Numbered from the stretch's first letter, positions 9,006-18,506 are shown. The stretch is 64,000 bases of DNA from an uncultured Clostridia bacterium (GCA_910580105.1 CAJTWN010000003.1:124001-188000), one strand, 5' to 3'. Translations and numbers: made by a program. Notes: generated by a model not told the origin, from the letters alone.

Positions 9006-9034
9006 ATTTTACATCTTCGGTCAACATTTGTCAA
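9006..9034 (-). promoter_or_regulatory. Sigma-A promoter of the dehydratase-like operon
   Basis: Minus-strand TTGACA (9034-9029), 17 bp, TAAAAT (9011-9006), about 50 bp before the start codon at 8955. Confidence 0.7.
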
Positions 9035-9158
9035 TCGAAATATCTCTTGATAATCCAGCCTTTTTTCATTTTACTTTTGTTTATTTTTATTTATTCTAAA
9101 CAAATATGTCACAACCTTCTTTCCAGCCTCCGGCACTTTTTGTATAAATTTACAATCT

Positions 9159-10205
9159 CTATCCGGAAAGGCCGCCGGTAAAAATACGTATAATATCATT
9201 CCAGGTTGCATACAACATCAACAAAATAAGCAGAACAAATCCTATAAAATGCACAAGCCCTTCCTTATCCACGGGGATCGGCTTGCGAAAAATCAATTCC
9301 ACAAGGATAAAAAATACCCGTCCGCCGTCCAGCGCCGGAAGCGGAAGAAGATTCATAATACCAATATTGACAGCCAGAAAGGAGGTAAAGAACAAAAAGT
9401 CATAAATTCCACTCTGGGCCATGGTATTCATCGCATAGACAACACCGACGGGACCGGACAATTCGTTCATCCCTGCCTTACCCGTAAACAGCATTCCCAA
9501 AGAAATAAACACAAGTTTTACCATCCAAACCGTCTGGAAAAAGCTCTCTTTCAAGACCGTCCACGGATTCACCGGCGCCATTGCCACATTAAAACCGACG
9601 ATATATCCTTTCTGCCCATCATCATAAGAGACCTCCATCGGCATAAAGCTGTCTGTATATTTTTCACCGTCTCTTACATAGGTAATCGTGCATTCCTGCA
9701 TTCCCGTCTGGGATAATTCAAAGGACAAATCCCGTTTAATATGAACCGTTTTTCCATTAAGTCCCACAATTTTATCTCCGGGCTGCAAAAAGGCGGCGGC
9801 AGAAGATTCCGGATTGATGCTGTCAATAACCGTTGATGCAATTCCGCCATTAGGAATAGCAGTTGCCAGCACAATAGAGACAGCAATCAAAAAACCGAGT
9901 AAAATATTCATCGCCGCTCCGGCTATCAGAATTATAATCCTCGGCAGCGGTTTTTTATTGCTGAACGCGCCTTCATTTTCACTCTCTTCATCTTCACCTT
10001 CCATTTTACAAAATCCGCCCATCGGAATGGCACGAATGCTATACAGCGTCTCTTTCCCCTGTTTTTTATAAATTGCAGGCCCCATTCCTATTGCAAATTC
10101 GTGGACAGTAACGCCAAAAATGCGGGCCGCTAAAAAGTGTCCCAATTCATGCACAAAAATAATAACCGAAAAAATCAGTATAGCTCCTATTATTGTTAAT
10201 ACCAT
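9159..10205 (-). CDS. rseP: RIP site-2 metalloprotease, RseP family
   Basis: Intramembrane zinc protease that cuts membrane-bound regulators and leftover signal peptides. HELGH at residues 19-23 gives two zinc ligands and the catalytic Glu; the third ligand is in the NLLPLPALDGGRV element near residue 290. A single PDZ domain (about residues 130-205, GDKIVGLNGKTV) sits between the first and last membrane segments. At 348 residues it has one PDZ, as usual for Firmicutes, versus two in E. coli. It follows dxr in the same direction, as in many Firmicutes genomes. No clear intrinsic terminator is visible behind it. Confidence 0.9.
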   Translation of the reverse strand: MVLTIIGAILIFSVIIFVHELGHFLAARIFGVTVHEFAIGMGPAIYKKQGKETLYSIRAIPMGGFCKMEGEDEESENEGAFSNKKPLPRIIILIAGAAMNILLGFLIAVSIVLATAIPNGGIASTVIDSINPESSAAAFLQPGDKIVGLNGKTVHIKRDLSFELSQTGMQECTITYVRDGEKYTDSFMPMEVSYDDGQKGYIVGFNVAMAPVNPWTVLKESFFQTVWMVKLVFISLGMLFTGKAGMNELSGPVGVVYAMNTMAQSGIYDFLFFTSFLAVNIGIMNLLPLPALDGGRVFFILVELIFRKPIPVDKEGLVHFIGFVLLILLMLYATWNDIIRIFTGGLSG

Positions 10206-10329
10206 CGCATTTGCCTCCTCAATTTTACCCTTTCCCTTAGCCTGCCCGATCTTGAATACTTTCTTTCATTCAAATTACAGCAAAATCTCTTCCCCAAATA
10301 TTGTATACCAAATTTACTGCCGAAATAAC

Positions 10330-11487
10330 TTACGCCTTTTCATTCAGTCTCTGCATACTTTCCCGAACCAAACGGTCGGTTTCAACAATTTGTGAAAGTG
10401 TCGGCTGTGCCTTATTTTCAAAGTCCTGCATCGCCCGTTCCACAATCTCCGGTATCTCTAAAAATCCAATTTCATCCCGCAAAAACTTTGCCACCGCCAC
10501 TTCATTCGCCGCATTCATAATTGTCGGCATCAAACCGCCCTCTGTCCCTGCACGCTTGGCCAGCGCAAGGCAGGTAAATGTTTCCTCGTCCGGCTGATAA
10601 AAGGTCATCCTACCCAATTCTGAAAAAGAAATCTCCGCATCCTTTGAAACCAGCCGTGCCGGATAAGTGAATGCGTACTGAATCGGATGCTTCATTGACG
10701 GGAGCGCCATCTGTGCCAAAATGCTATGATCTACAAACTCGACCATGGAATGAATAATGCTTTCTCTGTGGACAACAACTTCAACATCTTCAATCCCCAC
10801 ACCGAAGAGATGGCAAGCCTCCAAAATTTCCAAGCCTTTGTTCATCAAAGTTGCGCTGTCGATGGTAATCTTTGCTCCCATACTCCAATTGGGATGTTGC
10901 AGCGCATCCGCTTTGGTAACCCGGGAAAGCGCTTCCCGCTTCCATCCAAAAAAAGGACCGCCGGACGCCGTGAGCAGAACTTTTTTTAATTCCTGCGCTT
11001 TGCCGCCATGCAAACTCTGGAAAATTGCCGAATGTTCACTGTCCACAGGTAAAAGCCGCACACCGTGCTCTTTCACCGCCTGCATGAACAAATTGCCGGC
11101 AGTGACCAAAGTCTCTTTGTTGGCAAGGGCAATATCCTTTCCCTGCTCAATTGCCCGCATGGTTGGCACGAGCCCGGCAAATCCGACAATCGCAGATAAA
11201 ACCATATCCACAGATTCTTGCACCGCTATTTCTGAAAGACCATCTTCTCCACACAGAATACGGCAATCGGTGTCTCTTGTACGAACCTTCAGTTCTTTTG
11301 CTGCATCCTCATCCGCCACTGCTGCAAAGGGCGGCCGGTATTTCCGAATCTGCGTTTCCAGAAGCTTTATATTTCTATTTCCGGTCAGACCAACAATTTC
11401 TATCTCTTTTATCCCACGCAGGTCATCCACTACCTCAAGGGCCTGCGTTCCGATAGATCCCGTTGCACCCAATATTGAAAGTTTCAT
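10330..11487 (-). CDS. dxr: 1-deoxy-D-xylulose 5-phosphate reductoisomerase
   Basis: Converts DXP to 2-C-methyl-D-erythritol 4-phosphate with NADPH in the MEP isoprenoid pathway. The 385 residues match the family. Motifs: GATGSIGTQALEV (NADPH loop) at residues 7-19, LANKETLVTAG, PVDSEHSAIFQSL (metal-binding Asp and Glu), TASGGPFF and HPNWSMGAKITIDSATLMN. The isoprenoid made here feeds the UppS step encoded just upstream. A terminator-like hairpin lies between cdsA and dxr; a TATAAT hexamer at 11533-11528 lacks a recognisable -35, so the start of dxr transcription is uncertain. Confidence 0.95.
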   Translation of the reverse strand: MKLSILGATGSIGTQALEVVDDLRGIKEIEIVGLTGNRNIKLLETQIRKYRPPFAAVADEDAAKELKVRTRDTDCRILCGEDGLSEIAVQESVDMVLSAIVGFAGLVPTMRAIEQGKDIALANKETLVTAGNLFMQAVKEHGVRLLPVDSEHSAIFQSLHGGKAQELKKVLLTASGGPFFGWKREALSRVTKADALQHPNWSMGAKITIDSATLMNKGLEILEACHLFGVGIEDVEVVVHRESIIHSMVEFVDHSILAQMALPSMKHPIQYAFTYPARLVSKDAEISFSELGRMTFYQPDEETFTCLALAKRAGTEGGLMPTIMNAANEVAVAKFLRDEIGFLEIPEIVERAMQDFENKAQPTLSQIVETDRLVRESMQRLNEKA

Positions 11488-11607
11488 ATTTTTATCCCAG
11501 CTTTCTAAACGCCGTCCACTCTAAAGATTATATTTTTTATTCCTATGCTCTATGCGTATCTTTACAGAAGACAGAACGAACTGTTTTATCCAATCTATAA
11601 TACTTTT

Positions 11608-11639
11608 AAAAATCGCTGATTCCCGAAAGAACCAGCGAT
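11608..11639 (-). terminator. Terminator-like hairpin between cdsA and dxr
   Basis: Minus-strand arms ATCGCTG and CAGCGAT (11639-11633 and 11618-11612) with a 14-nt loop, followed by TTTTT. It lies 39 bases after the cdsA stop. The stem is only 7 bp, so termination may be partial, reducing read-through into dxr-rseP. Confidence 0.5.
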
Positions 11640-11677
11640 CTGCCTCTTATCCATTATCGGCCAGAGGTTTTTTCATA

Positions 11678-12508
11678 TCAAAACAAAATCCCAAACTTTA
11701 ATATAAACAGGAAAATCAACGGCGCCACCAACACAATGCTGTCGCAGCGATCCAGGATTCCACCATGACCGGGCAGGATATTCCCAAAATCTTTGATACC
11801 AAACTGTCGTTTTATCATCGAAGCAACCAAATCTCCAATTTCTGATACCATTGCCGCAAAAAGTCCCAGAACAAATAACATCCAAAGATTCATCTGTTGT
11901 CCTGCAAGCCATGGGGTAAAAAACGCATTGATAATTATTCCAAACAGAATGAAACTCAAGCCGCATCCAACAACACCGCCGATGGCTCCCTCAATGGTCT
12001 TTTTGGGACTGATGTTCGGGCAGAGCTTGTGTCTCCCCAATGCTTTTCCAGCAAAAAAGGCACAGGAATCCGTCATGAATGCCCCCAAAAATACCAGCCA
12101 GACATAAAAATTCCCAAACTGCATCGTCCGTATGTACAGAATATGAGAAAGGAAATAGGGAATATATAAAAGACCAATTAAGACAATTGCCAGATGGGTA
12201 AATGTGATTTTCTTTTTCGATGCCAGCATAAGGCAGAACAAAAGAACTACATAAAGATAGACAATTGCCAGCGATGTTCCCGGCGCAAGATAGCTGCCGA
12301 CCGGAATAATCAGTGCCGCCAGAAAACCAAACAGACACAACAGTTTATGTTGCAAAAGCCCGGCTGCTTTAAAAAATTCATACAACCCCACCACCGAAAC
12401 CAGCATCACAATCCCCGTCATCACCGGCACCGGAGAAAACAGGAGCAAAATAATGAAAGGTATTCCAATAAGGGCTGTAAGCAACCGCATTCTAAACGAA
12501 ACATCCAT
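11678..12508 (-). CDS. cdsA: Phosphatidate cytidylyltransferase (CDP-diacylglycerol synthase)
   Basis: Makes CDP-diacylglycerol from phosphatidate and CTP for phospholipid synthesis. Multi-pass membrane protein of 276 residues with about eight hydrophobic segments. The family signature is near the C-terminus: SEIGDLVASMIKR followed by KDFGNILPGHGGILDR with its metal-binding acidic residues. The start at 12508 is preferred over an upstream in-frame ATG because it has GGAGG nine bases before it and overlaps the uppS stop in a TAATG junction, giving translational coupling. Confidence 0.95.
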   Translation of the reverse strand: MDVSFRMRLLTALIGIPFIILLLFSPVPVMTGIVMLVSVVGLYEFFKAAGLLQHKLLCLFGFLAALIIPVGSYLAPGTSLAIVYLYVVLLFCLMLASKKKITFTHLAIVLIGLLYIPYFLSHILYIRTMQFGNFYVWLVFLGAFMTDSCAFFAGKALGRHKLCPNISPKKTIEGAIGGVVGCGLSFILFGIIINAFFTPWLAGQQMNLWMLFVLGLFAAMVSEIGDLVASMIKRQFGIKDFGNILPGHGGILDRCDSIVLVAPLIFLFILKFGILF

Positions 12509-13251
12509 TATTTCACACCTCCAAATCGTCTGTCCCGGCGCTGATAAGCCAGGATTGCCTGCCGCATATTCCTGTCTTTGAAATCCGGCCAGCAAATATC
12601 ACTATACCAAAATTCCGCATATGCCGCCTGCCATAACAAAAAATTTGAAAGCCGCTGTTCACCGCTCGGACGGATAATCAAATCCACCTCCGGCAGATCG
12701 GCAGTATATAAAAATTGTGCAAAATATGTTTCGTCAATTTCTTCCGGGCAGCAGGTTCCGTTCTTCACCCGCTCTGCAACCATTTTTGCCGCATGAACAA
12801 TCTCGTCCCGACCACCATAGTTCAGGGCAATGTTCAAAACCATCCCGTTTCCTGAAGCTGTCACCTCTTCCGCATGATCAATGGCATGGTTTATCTTATC
12901 CGAAAAACGGGACCGGTCACCGCTGATTTTCAGCCGCATATCCCGCCCCGCAAATTTTTTCTCCACGGTAAGAAGATAATCATACATCAACTGCATCAGC
13001 GTATCGACTTCATCCTGAGGCCGGGCCCAGTTTTCTGTGGAAAAGGCATACACCGTAAGCGCTTTCACACCCAGCGATGCACAATAATCCGCAATATGTT
13101 CCAGATTATCCGCACCTTTTTTATGCCCCGCTGTTCGGGGAAGACCCCGCCTGCGCGCCCATCTTCCGTTCCCATCCATGATAATGCCGATATGCTGCGG
13201 TATCCGCTTCATATCAAGGGTATGCTGTTTTTCTTTTTTCCTCAAAAACAT
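12508..13251 (-). CDS. uppS: Undecaprenyl diphosphate synthase (cis-prenyltransferase)
   Basis: Extends farnesyl diphosphate with eight isopentenyl units to make the C55 carrier for wall polymers. The 247 residues include IIMDGNGRWARRRGLPR near residue 22 (catalytic Asp and diphosphate-binding Arg), the SFLLWQ-like NFLLWQAAYAEFWYS region and IIRPSGEQRLSN. Ribosome site AAGGGA precedes the ATG. Its frame runs into cdsA with a one-base overlap, and frr lies upstream in the usual frr-uppS-cdsA order. Confidence 0.95.
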   Translation of the reverse strand: MFLRKKEKQHTLDMKRIPQHIGIIMDGNGRWARRRGLPRTAGHKKGADNLEHIADYCASLGVKALTVYAFSTENWARPQDEVDTLMQLMYDYLLTVEKKFAGRDMRLKISGDRSRFSDKINHAIDHAEEVTASGNGMVLNIALNYGGRDEIVHAAKMVAERVKNGTCCPEEIDETYFAQFLYTADLPEVDLIIRPSGEQRLSNFLLWQAAYAEFWYSDICWPDFKDRNMRQAILAYQRRDRRFGGVK

Positions 13252-13424
13252 ATTATTTCCCTTTTATCTTCTTAAATTTTTTACAGGTAACATTTCATCC
13301 ATTACGGCGCATTTTCAGTAAAACACCCTTGTCCGATGCAAATACTTCTGTAAAATATGTTTTATTTTTTCTCTGTAAGATTATAGGCAATCAACAGAGA
13401 ACTGCATAAAAAGATTCTGTATTT

Positions 13425-13967
13425 CTATACTTCCAGGATTTCCTTCTCTTTGGCTGCAATAATGTCTCCCACCTGTTTGATAAACCGGTCGGTCATCTTC
13501 TGCATATCCTCTTCCATCTCTTTTAAATCGTCCTCAGTAATTTCATTGGCTTTCTTCTGCTTTTTAAATCCTTCGATTGCATCGCGGCGGCAATTACGGA
13601 CAGCAACCTTTGCCTCTTCACCGCGTTTTGAAATCCCTTTTACCAACTCTTTTCTGCGCTCTTCGGTAAGGGGCGGGAAGTTAAGACGAATTACCTTTCC
13701 GTCATTGTTCGGATTAATACCCACATCCGACGTCTGAATTGCTTTCTCGATTGCACCCAAAAGTGTTGCATCCCAAGGCTGGATCACAATGGTTCTCGCC
13801 TCCGGAACAGAAACCGTCCCAACCTGCTGCAGGGGGGTCTGCACACCATAATATTCAACGGTCACTTTATCCAAAATTGCCGGATTCGCCCGCCCTGCAC
13901 GGATGGACGCCAAATCATTTTCCAATACCTCAATGGCACGGTTCATTTTTTTCTCTGCATTCTTCAT
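13425..13967 (-). CDS. frr: Ribosome recycling factor
   Basis: Splits the post-termination ribosome together with EF-G. The 180 residues fall 5 short of the 185 typical of E. coli, which is normal for this group. It shows the conserved RAGRANPAILDKVTVEYYG segment, and the three-helix bundle C-terminus with SKRGEEAKVAVRNCRRDA. AAAAGGAGA lies before the ATG. It follows pyrH by 22 bases, the almost universal pyrH-frr pair. Confidence 0.95.
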   Translation of the reverse strand: MKNAEKKMNRAIEVLENDLASIRAGRANPAILDKVTVEYYGVQTPLQQVGTVSVPEARTIVIQPWDATLLGAIEKAIQTSDVGINPNNDGKVIRLNFPPLTEERRKELVKGISKRGEEAKVAVRNCRRDAIEGFKKQKKANEITEDDLKEMEEDMQKMTDRFIKQVGDIIAAKEKEILEV

Positions 13968-13989
13968 GATTTTTCTCCTTTTAAAACTT

Positions 13990-14697
13990 TTATCTGTTTA
14001 CAATGGTACCAATTTCTTCGCCCATCATCGCACGCTTAATGTTTTCCGGGTCATCCAGTCCAAAGACCAGAATCGGAATGTCATTGTCCATACAAAGGGA
14101 GGTTGCCGTTGAATCCATCACGCCAAGTCCCCGGTTCAAAACATCAAGGAATTTGAGCTCTTTAAATTTCTTTGCATCCGGATTAATATTCGGATCGCTG
14201 TCATAAACACCGTCCACCTTTTTGGCAAGCAGGATAACCTCTGCGTCGATCTCCGCCGCACGAAGCGCCGCTGTTGTATCAGTTGAAAAAAACGGATTCC
14301 CCGTACCGCAGGCAAAAATCACAACTCTGCCCTTCTGCAGGTGGCGGACAGCCTTTAGCCGGATATACGGTTCTGCAATCTGCCGCATTTCAATCGCGGT
14401 TTGCACACGGGTTTCCACACCCTTCTGTTCAAGGGCATCCAAAAGCGCCAAAGAGTTGATAACGGTTGCAAGCATTCCCATATGATCGGCACGGGTTCTG
14501 TCCATTCCTTCGCCGGTTCTGCCCCGCCAGAAGTTTCCGCCGCCGACCACAATTGCAATCTGCACACCCATGTCATAGCATTCCCTGACCTTCTCTGCGA
14601 TCGCATCAATTGTTGGCTGGTCAAGGCCGAATCCCTTTTCTCCTGCCAAAGCTTCCCCGCTGATTTTTAACATAACACGTTTATACTTGGGTTCCAT
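13990..14697 (-). CDS. pyrH: UMP kinase (uridylate kinase)
   Basis: Phosphorylates UMP to UDP; hexameric amino-acid-kinase fold enzyme unrelated to eukaryotic UMP/CMP kinase. The 235 residues carry [11 protein letters not shown] (phosphate-binding loop), [11 protein letters not shown] and the [20 protein letters not shown] segment with the UMP site. Upstream in many bacteria one finds rpsB and tsf; here an unknown coiled-coil protein takes that position. AAGGAG lies before the ATG at 14697. Confidence 0.95.
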   Translation of the reverse strand: MEPKYKRVMLKISGEALAGEKGFGLDQPTIDAIAEKVRECYDMGVQIAIVVGGGNFWRGRTGEGMDRTRADHMGMLATVINSLALLDALEQKGVETRVQTAIEMRQIAEPYIRLKAVRHLQKGRVVIFACGTGNPFFSTDTTAALRAAEIDAEVILLAKKVDGVYDSDPNINPDAKKFKELKFLDVLNRGLGVMDSTATSLCMDNDIPILVFGLDDPENIKRAMMGEEIGTIVNR

Positions 14698-14760
14698 ATC
14701 AAATCTCCTTATACAGTTTATGGTATTTTTTTACGGATATGCTCCGCATTGTTTCTTCTG

Positions 14761-15144
14761 CTATTCTTCATCCTCGTCATCACGCTGATTGCCTGAACTT
14801 CTGGAACTTCTCCCTCCGGTTTCGTCCTCATCGTCATCATTTGAGGAAGTCTTTTTTGCCGTAGGCTTCGCTGTTGCCTTGGCACTGCTCTTTCCAGTAT
14901 ACCGATCAATTTCAGCCTGAAGAATTTTATTTTTATCCTCTAAAATCTGAACGTCTTCTTTCAGTTTTGCATTCTCTGCTTCAATCGAGCCGTCATCCAC
15001 CTTCTTTTGGTTGGCAGCATTGATAATCATATTAAATGAAAATACAAAAGACCCCAAAAAAACAGCGATCGAAACGAACAAAATACCAACAATCATCAGC
15101 GTTTTTCTGCCTGCCGATGATTGTTTCTTTTCATTTTCACCCAT
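14761..15144 (-). CDS. Small membrane-anchored coiled-coil protein, acidic tail, function unknown
   Basis: Predicted protein of 127 residues that I do not recognise. A charged cytosolic head (residues 1-14) is followed by one membrane segment (about 15-42, LMIVGILFVSIAVFLG). A leucine-rich heptad-like stretch follows (about 50-82, ENAKLKEDVQILEDKNK), then a low-complexity tail with TAKPTAKKT and a run of Asp and Glu ending DDEDEE. The plan (short inside, one membrane helix, external coiled coil) recalls DivIC/FtsL-like division proteins and some S-layer or wall-associated proteins, but no signature supports a name. It sits among wall and lipid precursor genes, 63 bases before pyrH and after the COG2426 gene. 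Confidence 0.75.
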   Translation of the reverse strand: MGENEKKQSSAGRKTLMIVGILFVSIAVFLGSFVFSFNMIINAANQKKVDDGSIEAENAKLKEDVQILEDKNKILQAEIDRYTGKSSAKATAKPTAKKTSSNDDDEDETGGRSSRSSGNQRDDEDEE

Positions 15145-15208
15145 GTTTTACTTTCCTTTCCAAATTTATCATTCACACTAAAATCACAGGCCACAAAACA
15201 AACGCCCT

Positions 15209-15706
15209 CTATGCGCCAAAGAGATGTCCAAGCGCCCCTAAATTCAAAACGCCGGTCATCAGCAGGATCATAATCAGCCCCGATACCATGATGCCCGCAA
15301 AGATCGCCGGAAAAGCATATTTAAACCGAATATCCAGCAATGATGCAATCATCGAGCCTGTCCATGCCCCGGTTGTGGGAAAAGGAATGGCAACAAAAAC
15401 AAACAACGCAATCGCACTGGCCTTTTTGAGTCCGGAAGCCTTTCGGTGCGTCCGATCTTCCAGCCAGTGTGCAAACTTTCCAAACATTTTGGTTGTTTTC
15501 AACCATTTCATGAGCGGACGGAACAGAAGCATAATAAAAGGCACAGGAAGAAAATTCCCCACAACAGACAGCAAATACAGCCAAATAATCCCGGCCGTAT
15601 CATTTCCCAAAGCTGCGACACCCCATATCATTGCGCCGCGAATTTCCGATACCGGCACCATAGACAACAAAAAAGCCCAAAGATAAATTCCAGTCGTTCC
15701 GCTCAT
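15209..15706 (-). CDS. COG2426 family small membrane protein ('small multi-drug export protein')
   Basis: Integral membrane protein of 165 residues with about four to five hydrophobic segments. It shows the family features SMVPVSEIRGAMIWG near the N-terminus and AIPFPTTGAWTGSMIA in the middle, resembling half of a DedA-like re-entrant fold. The family is annotated as a putative small multi-drug exporter, but evidence for drug export is thin and the substrate should be taken as unknown. It lies within the wall/lipid precursor operon, 66 bases after the D,D-carboxypeptidase gene. Confidence 0.8.
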   Translation of the reverse strand: MSGTTGIYLWAFLLSMVPVSEIRGAMIWGVAALGNDTAGIIWLYLLSVVGNFLPVPFIMLLFRPLMKWLKTTKMFGKFAHWLEDRTHRKASGLKKASAIALFVFVAIPFPTTGAWTGSMIASLLDIRFKYAFPAIFAGIMVSGLIMILLMTGVLNLGALGHLFGA

Positions 15707-15772
15707 TATTTTTCCTCACTTTAACTACTTTCATTGAGTATACCATATTATGCCGTTCTTTTCAAGAAAAAT

Positions 15773-17359
15773 TTATCTTCTGTGCCGGCTGCCGCCCGGC
15801 GGTTGATATCCGTCTCTGCGCCGGCGTTTTTTTGACATTTTTTTCATCTCCCGCCGGATACTGACCACAAGATAAATCAAAAATAAAAGAATACCAGCAC
15901 CTAAAAGATAAACGATTACGCGGACGGCTTTCAGCCCCCATACAAATTCTCCAATCCCCATGATAAAGCCCAGGGGATGCCGCGCAACAGCCGTATCAGT
16001 CACCAAACTGACACGCCCCAATTCCTCACCATTATATTTTATCACAGCGGTTCCGACCGCTTGTCCCGCATTCAGCGGCGCATAGGCTGCCTCTGGGATT
16101 TCTGCTGTTATTTCCAGCTGCTCTTCCTTGACATCCTTGGGAACCAGCACAGTCGTATCCTTTTCTGCTGACAGGACTGCATGGCGCACCCCTTTGCCTT
16201 GCTTTACCTTGACTTCACCCAAAATCTCCCCTTTGGAAAGAGGCCTTAAGTAAGTAAAGTTATGCAAGCCATAGTCGAGCATCCTGATGGTATCCTTATG
16301 GGAATCCTTGACATCCTTTCCGCCCATAAGAACGCCGATCACCTCCACCTGGTCATTCTTTGCAGAAGATACCAGACAGTTGCCTGCCTCTGTCGTGCGG
16401 CCGGTCTTTATTCCGGTTGCGTTTTTATAGTAATAATCTAAATACCGCATTGTCGACAAAAGGCCGTTGGTATTGATATAATACCGCTGGGGCGATACAT
16501 TGGTTGGCGGAATCTTTATATGGGCAATCTCTACAATTTCCCGGAATGTCTCATACTCCATTGCTGCCCGGGCAATTTTCGCCAAATCTGCCGCTGTTGT
16601 ATAATGATTTTCATCATGCAGTCCATGGGGGTTCACAAAACGGGTTCCGGTAAGACCCAGGGCCGCTGCTTTTTGATTCATCTTTTCAACAAAGGCCTCC
16701 ACATCTCCACATACTGCATAGGCCGTTGCCATTGCGGCATCATTCCCGGAAGGGATAAGGAGTCCTTCCAGTACATGATGAAGGGAAATTCGCTCCCCTT
16801 CCTTCAAATTCATCGTACTGCTGTCCGGATCCAGGCCGCTTACTGCTTCATGAGAAACAAGGACTTCACCTTCCAGCGCAATTTCACCTTTTTCAATGGC
16901 TTCAAGGGCAATCAATGCCGTCATTATCTTGGTTGTACTTGCCGGATAGACCTTTTTATCTGCTTCATGAGAAAATAATACCTTCCCCGTTTTCATATCA
17001 ATCAGGATTCCTGTTTCCCCATCCCCAAGGGTAGGTTTATCATATGTTTTTTCTTTAGGTGTTGCTTTGACATCTTCTTTCTCTGCATCTTCTGCTTCAT
17101 CGGAAGACGTCTGTTTATTGCCGTCCTCTTTCTTTTTATTTTCATCCGCTTCGTCTGCCGCCTTGACTGATGAAGTTTCTTCCTCACCCACAGCCGCCGC
17201 AGATGTCCGGCTCGTTTCCTTCTCATCCAGATCGGCAGATGATTGTCCTGCCGGTTCTGCCAAAACTATACTCGGCAGGATTGACCCCGTCAGCACCATA
17301 CCTGCCACAAGCGCAGCACCCCATTTTCTCAACTGTAAAATAATTTTGTCCCTTCTCAT
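15773..17359 (-). CDS. D-alanyl-D-alanine carboxypeptidase, S11 family (DacF-like)
   Basis: Penicillin-binding protein that removes the terminal D-Ala from peptidoglycan stem peptides. Signal peptide at residues 1-34 (ends VLAEP). An unusually long low-complexity Glu/Lys/Ser/Thr linker (about 36-108) separates it from the catalytic domain. Catalytic motifs: SxxK in YPASTTKIMTA, SxN in IPSGNDAAMA, and KTG in GIKTGRTTEAG. A PBP5 C-terminal domain follows, then a hydrophobic segment near residues 475-500 and a basic tail, suggesting a true membrane helix rather than an amphipathic anchor. The start overlaps the tsaB stop by four bases. DacF-type genes in Bacillus belong to sporulation operons; here it sits with housekeeping genes, so a vegetative role is as likely. 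Confidence 0.9.
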   Translation of the reverse strand: MRRDKIILQLRKWGAALVAGMVLTGSILPSIVLAEPAGQSSADLDEKETSRTSAAAVGEEETSSVKAADEADENKKKEDGNKQTSSDEAEDAEKEDVKATPKEKTYDKPTLGDGETGILIDMKTGKVLFSHEADKKVYPASTTKIMTALIALEAIEKGEIALEGEVLVSHEAVSGLDPDSSTMNLKEGERISLHHVLEGLLIPSGNDAAMATAYAVCGDVEAFVEKMNQKAAALGLTGTRFVNPHGLHDENHYTTAADLAKIARAAMEYETFREIVEIAHIKIPPTNVSPQRYYINTNGLLSTMRYLDYYYKNATGIKTGRTTEAGNCLVSSAKNDQVEVIGVLMGGKDVKDSHKDTIRMLDYGLHNFTYLRPLSKGEILGEVKVKQGKGVRHAVLSAEKDTTVLVPKDVKEEQLEITAEIPEAAYAPLNAGQAVGTAVIKYNGEELGRVSLVTDTAVARHPLGFIMGIGEFVWGLKAVRVIVYLLGAGILLFLIYLVVSIRREMKKMSKKRRRRDGYQPPGGSRHRR

Positions 17360-18069
17360 TTTTCTACCCCATTCTCCATTTTCTTCTTCCAGTCACGCTC
17401 TGCCTGAGAAAGCCGCACATATGCCGGCACCAATTCCCCATAAGGAAGCACTTCACCCTGTTGCACCTTTTCAAAAGCAACCTCGCATACCGATGAAGCA
17501 AGATTCATATTCAGCATCCGCTGAGCAAACTGTGCGCGCCTGCGCAACCGGGTGGCAATCTCTTCCCGATAAACCAGCGTACCATCCCCCATAAACAAGA
17601 CCGGTTCCGGCCTTTTCTCCAGCTCGTCCAAAAGATCCGAAAGGGCAAGCGCCCGGTCCGGGCACAGCCGCAAAAAGCTCTCCCCGCCGGAGAACAGCGC
17701 ATTATAAACTTGATCCCTTCTCGCATCCAATATCGGGCAGAGAATCCCCGGAAAAACACGGCTTGCATTTGCCAAAGCCTCCAGTGTGGAAACTGCAACA
17801 CATTCTTTTCCCACCGCCTGCGCCATAGATTTTACGGTAGCAACACCGATTCGTACACCGGTAAAAGACCCCGGCCCCACCGCCGCCGCAAAATAGTCAA
17901 TATCCGAAATATCTACTTCCGCCTGAGAAAGTATTGCCTCTATCTGCGGCATCATCTTTTGTGAATGGGTTTTCCTGTGGTTGACCACCGTTTCAGCAAC
18001 CAGCCGGCAATCGTCCATCACTGCGGCTGTCGCCGCCATACAACAGGTATCCACGGCAAATATCTTCAT
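17356..18069 (-). CDS. tsaB: tRNA threonylcarbamoyladenosine biosynthesis protein TsaB
   Basis: Inactive paralogue of TsaD that scaffolds the TsaD-TsaB-TsaE complex making t6A at position 37 of ANN-decoding tRNAs. The 237 residues start with the ASKHA strand FAVDTCCMAATAAV and contain the family hallmark AAVGPGSFTGVRIGVATVK. AGGAGAG precedes the ATG. It follows tsaE by 11 bases. tsaD is not in the window. Confidence 0.92.
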   Translation of the reverse strand: MKIFAVDTCCMAATAAVMDDCRLVAETVVNHRKTHSQKMMPQIEAILSQAEVDISDIDYFAAAVGPGSFTGVRIGVATVKSMAQAVGKECVAVSTLEALANASRVFPGILCPILDARRDQVYNALFSGGESFLRLCPDRALALSDLLDELEKRPEPVLFMGDGTLVYREEIATRLRRRAQFAQRMLNMNLASSVCEVAFEKVQQGEVLPYGELVPAYVRLSQAERDWKKKMENGVEK

Positions 18070-18080
18070 CCAATTCTCTC

Positions 18081-18506
18081 CTATCTGTCAAAAACCGCAA
18101 TTTTACGGTAATCTTCTCCATTTTGCGGGCACTTTGAAAACGCAATCCGTATCGTGCCCTTGGGCAGCACATCCTTTATATTATCCGCCCATTCAATCAG
18201 GCAGATTCCATCACCAAACAAATAATCGTCCATCCAGTCACATTCTTCCAGTGTCGGATTCTCCAGACGATATACATCAAAATGATAGAGAATTTCTCTC
18301 CCGTCATATCGGTTTACCAGTGCAAAGGTGGGACTGCTCACAGGCTCGCTGCATTCAAAAAATTCTGCCACCCCTTTAACAAACGCCGTCTTTCCGCTGC
18401 CCAAATCTCCAACCAGAGCAACCACATCCCCGGTTTTTAATTCTTTTGCAATTTCTTTGGCAATCTGCCGGGTTTCACATTCACCGCAACTATCATAAAC
18501 CTTCAT
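18081..18506 (-). CDS. tsaE: tRNA threonylcarbamoyladenosine biosynthesis ATPase TsaE
   Basis: Small P-loop ATPase of the t6A complex. Walker A is VGDLGSGKTAFVKG; other family blocks are SPTFALVNRYDG, HFDVYRLENPTLEECDW (Walker-B-like) and ICLIEWADNIKDVLP. The start is placed at 18506, giving 141 residues, because the predicted transcript begins near 18553 and homologues start at this point. The earlier in-frame ATG at 18548 would leave a leader of only about five bases. It heads the minus-strand run that continues to cdsA. Confidence 0.9.
   Translation of the reverse strand: MKVYDSCGECETRQIAKEIAKELKTGDVVALVGDLGSGKTAFVKGVAEFFECSEPVSSPTFALVNRYDGREILYHFDVYRLENPTLEECDWMDDYLFGDGICLIEWADNIKDVLPKGTIRIAFSKCPQNGEDYRKIAVFDR

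Noticed and set aside
10757..11524. Long plus-strand open frame across dxr
   Set aside because: Serine-rich translation typical of an antisense shadow; dxr is complete on the other strand.
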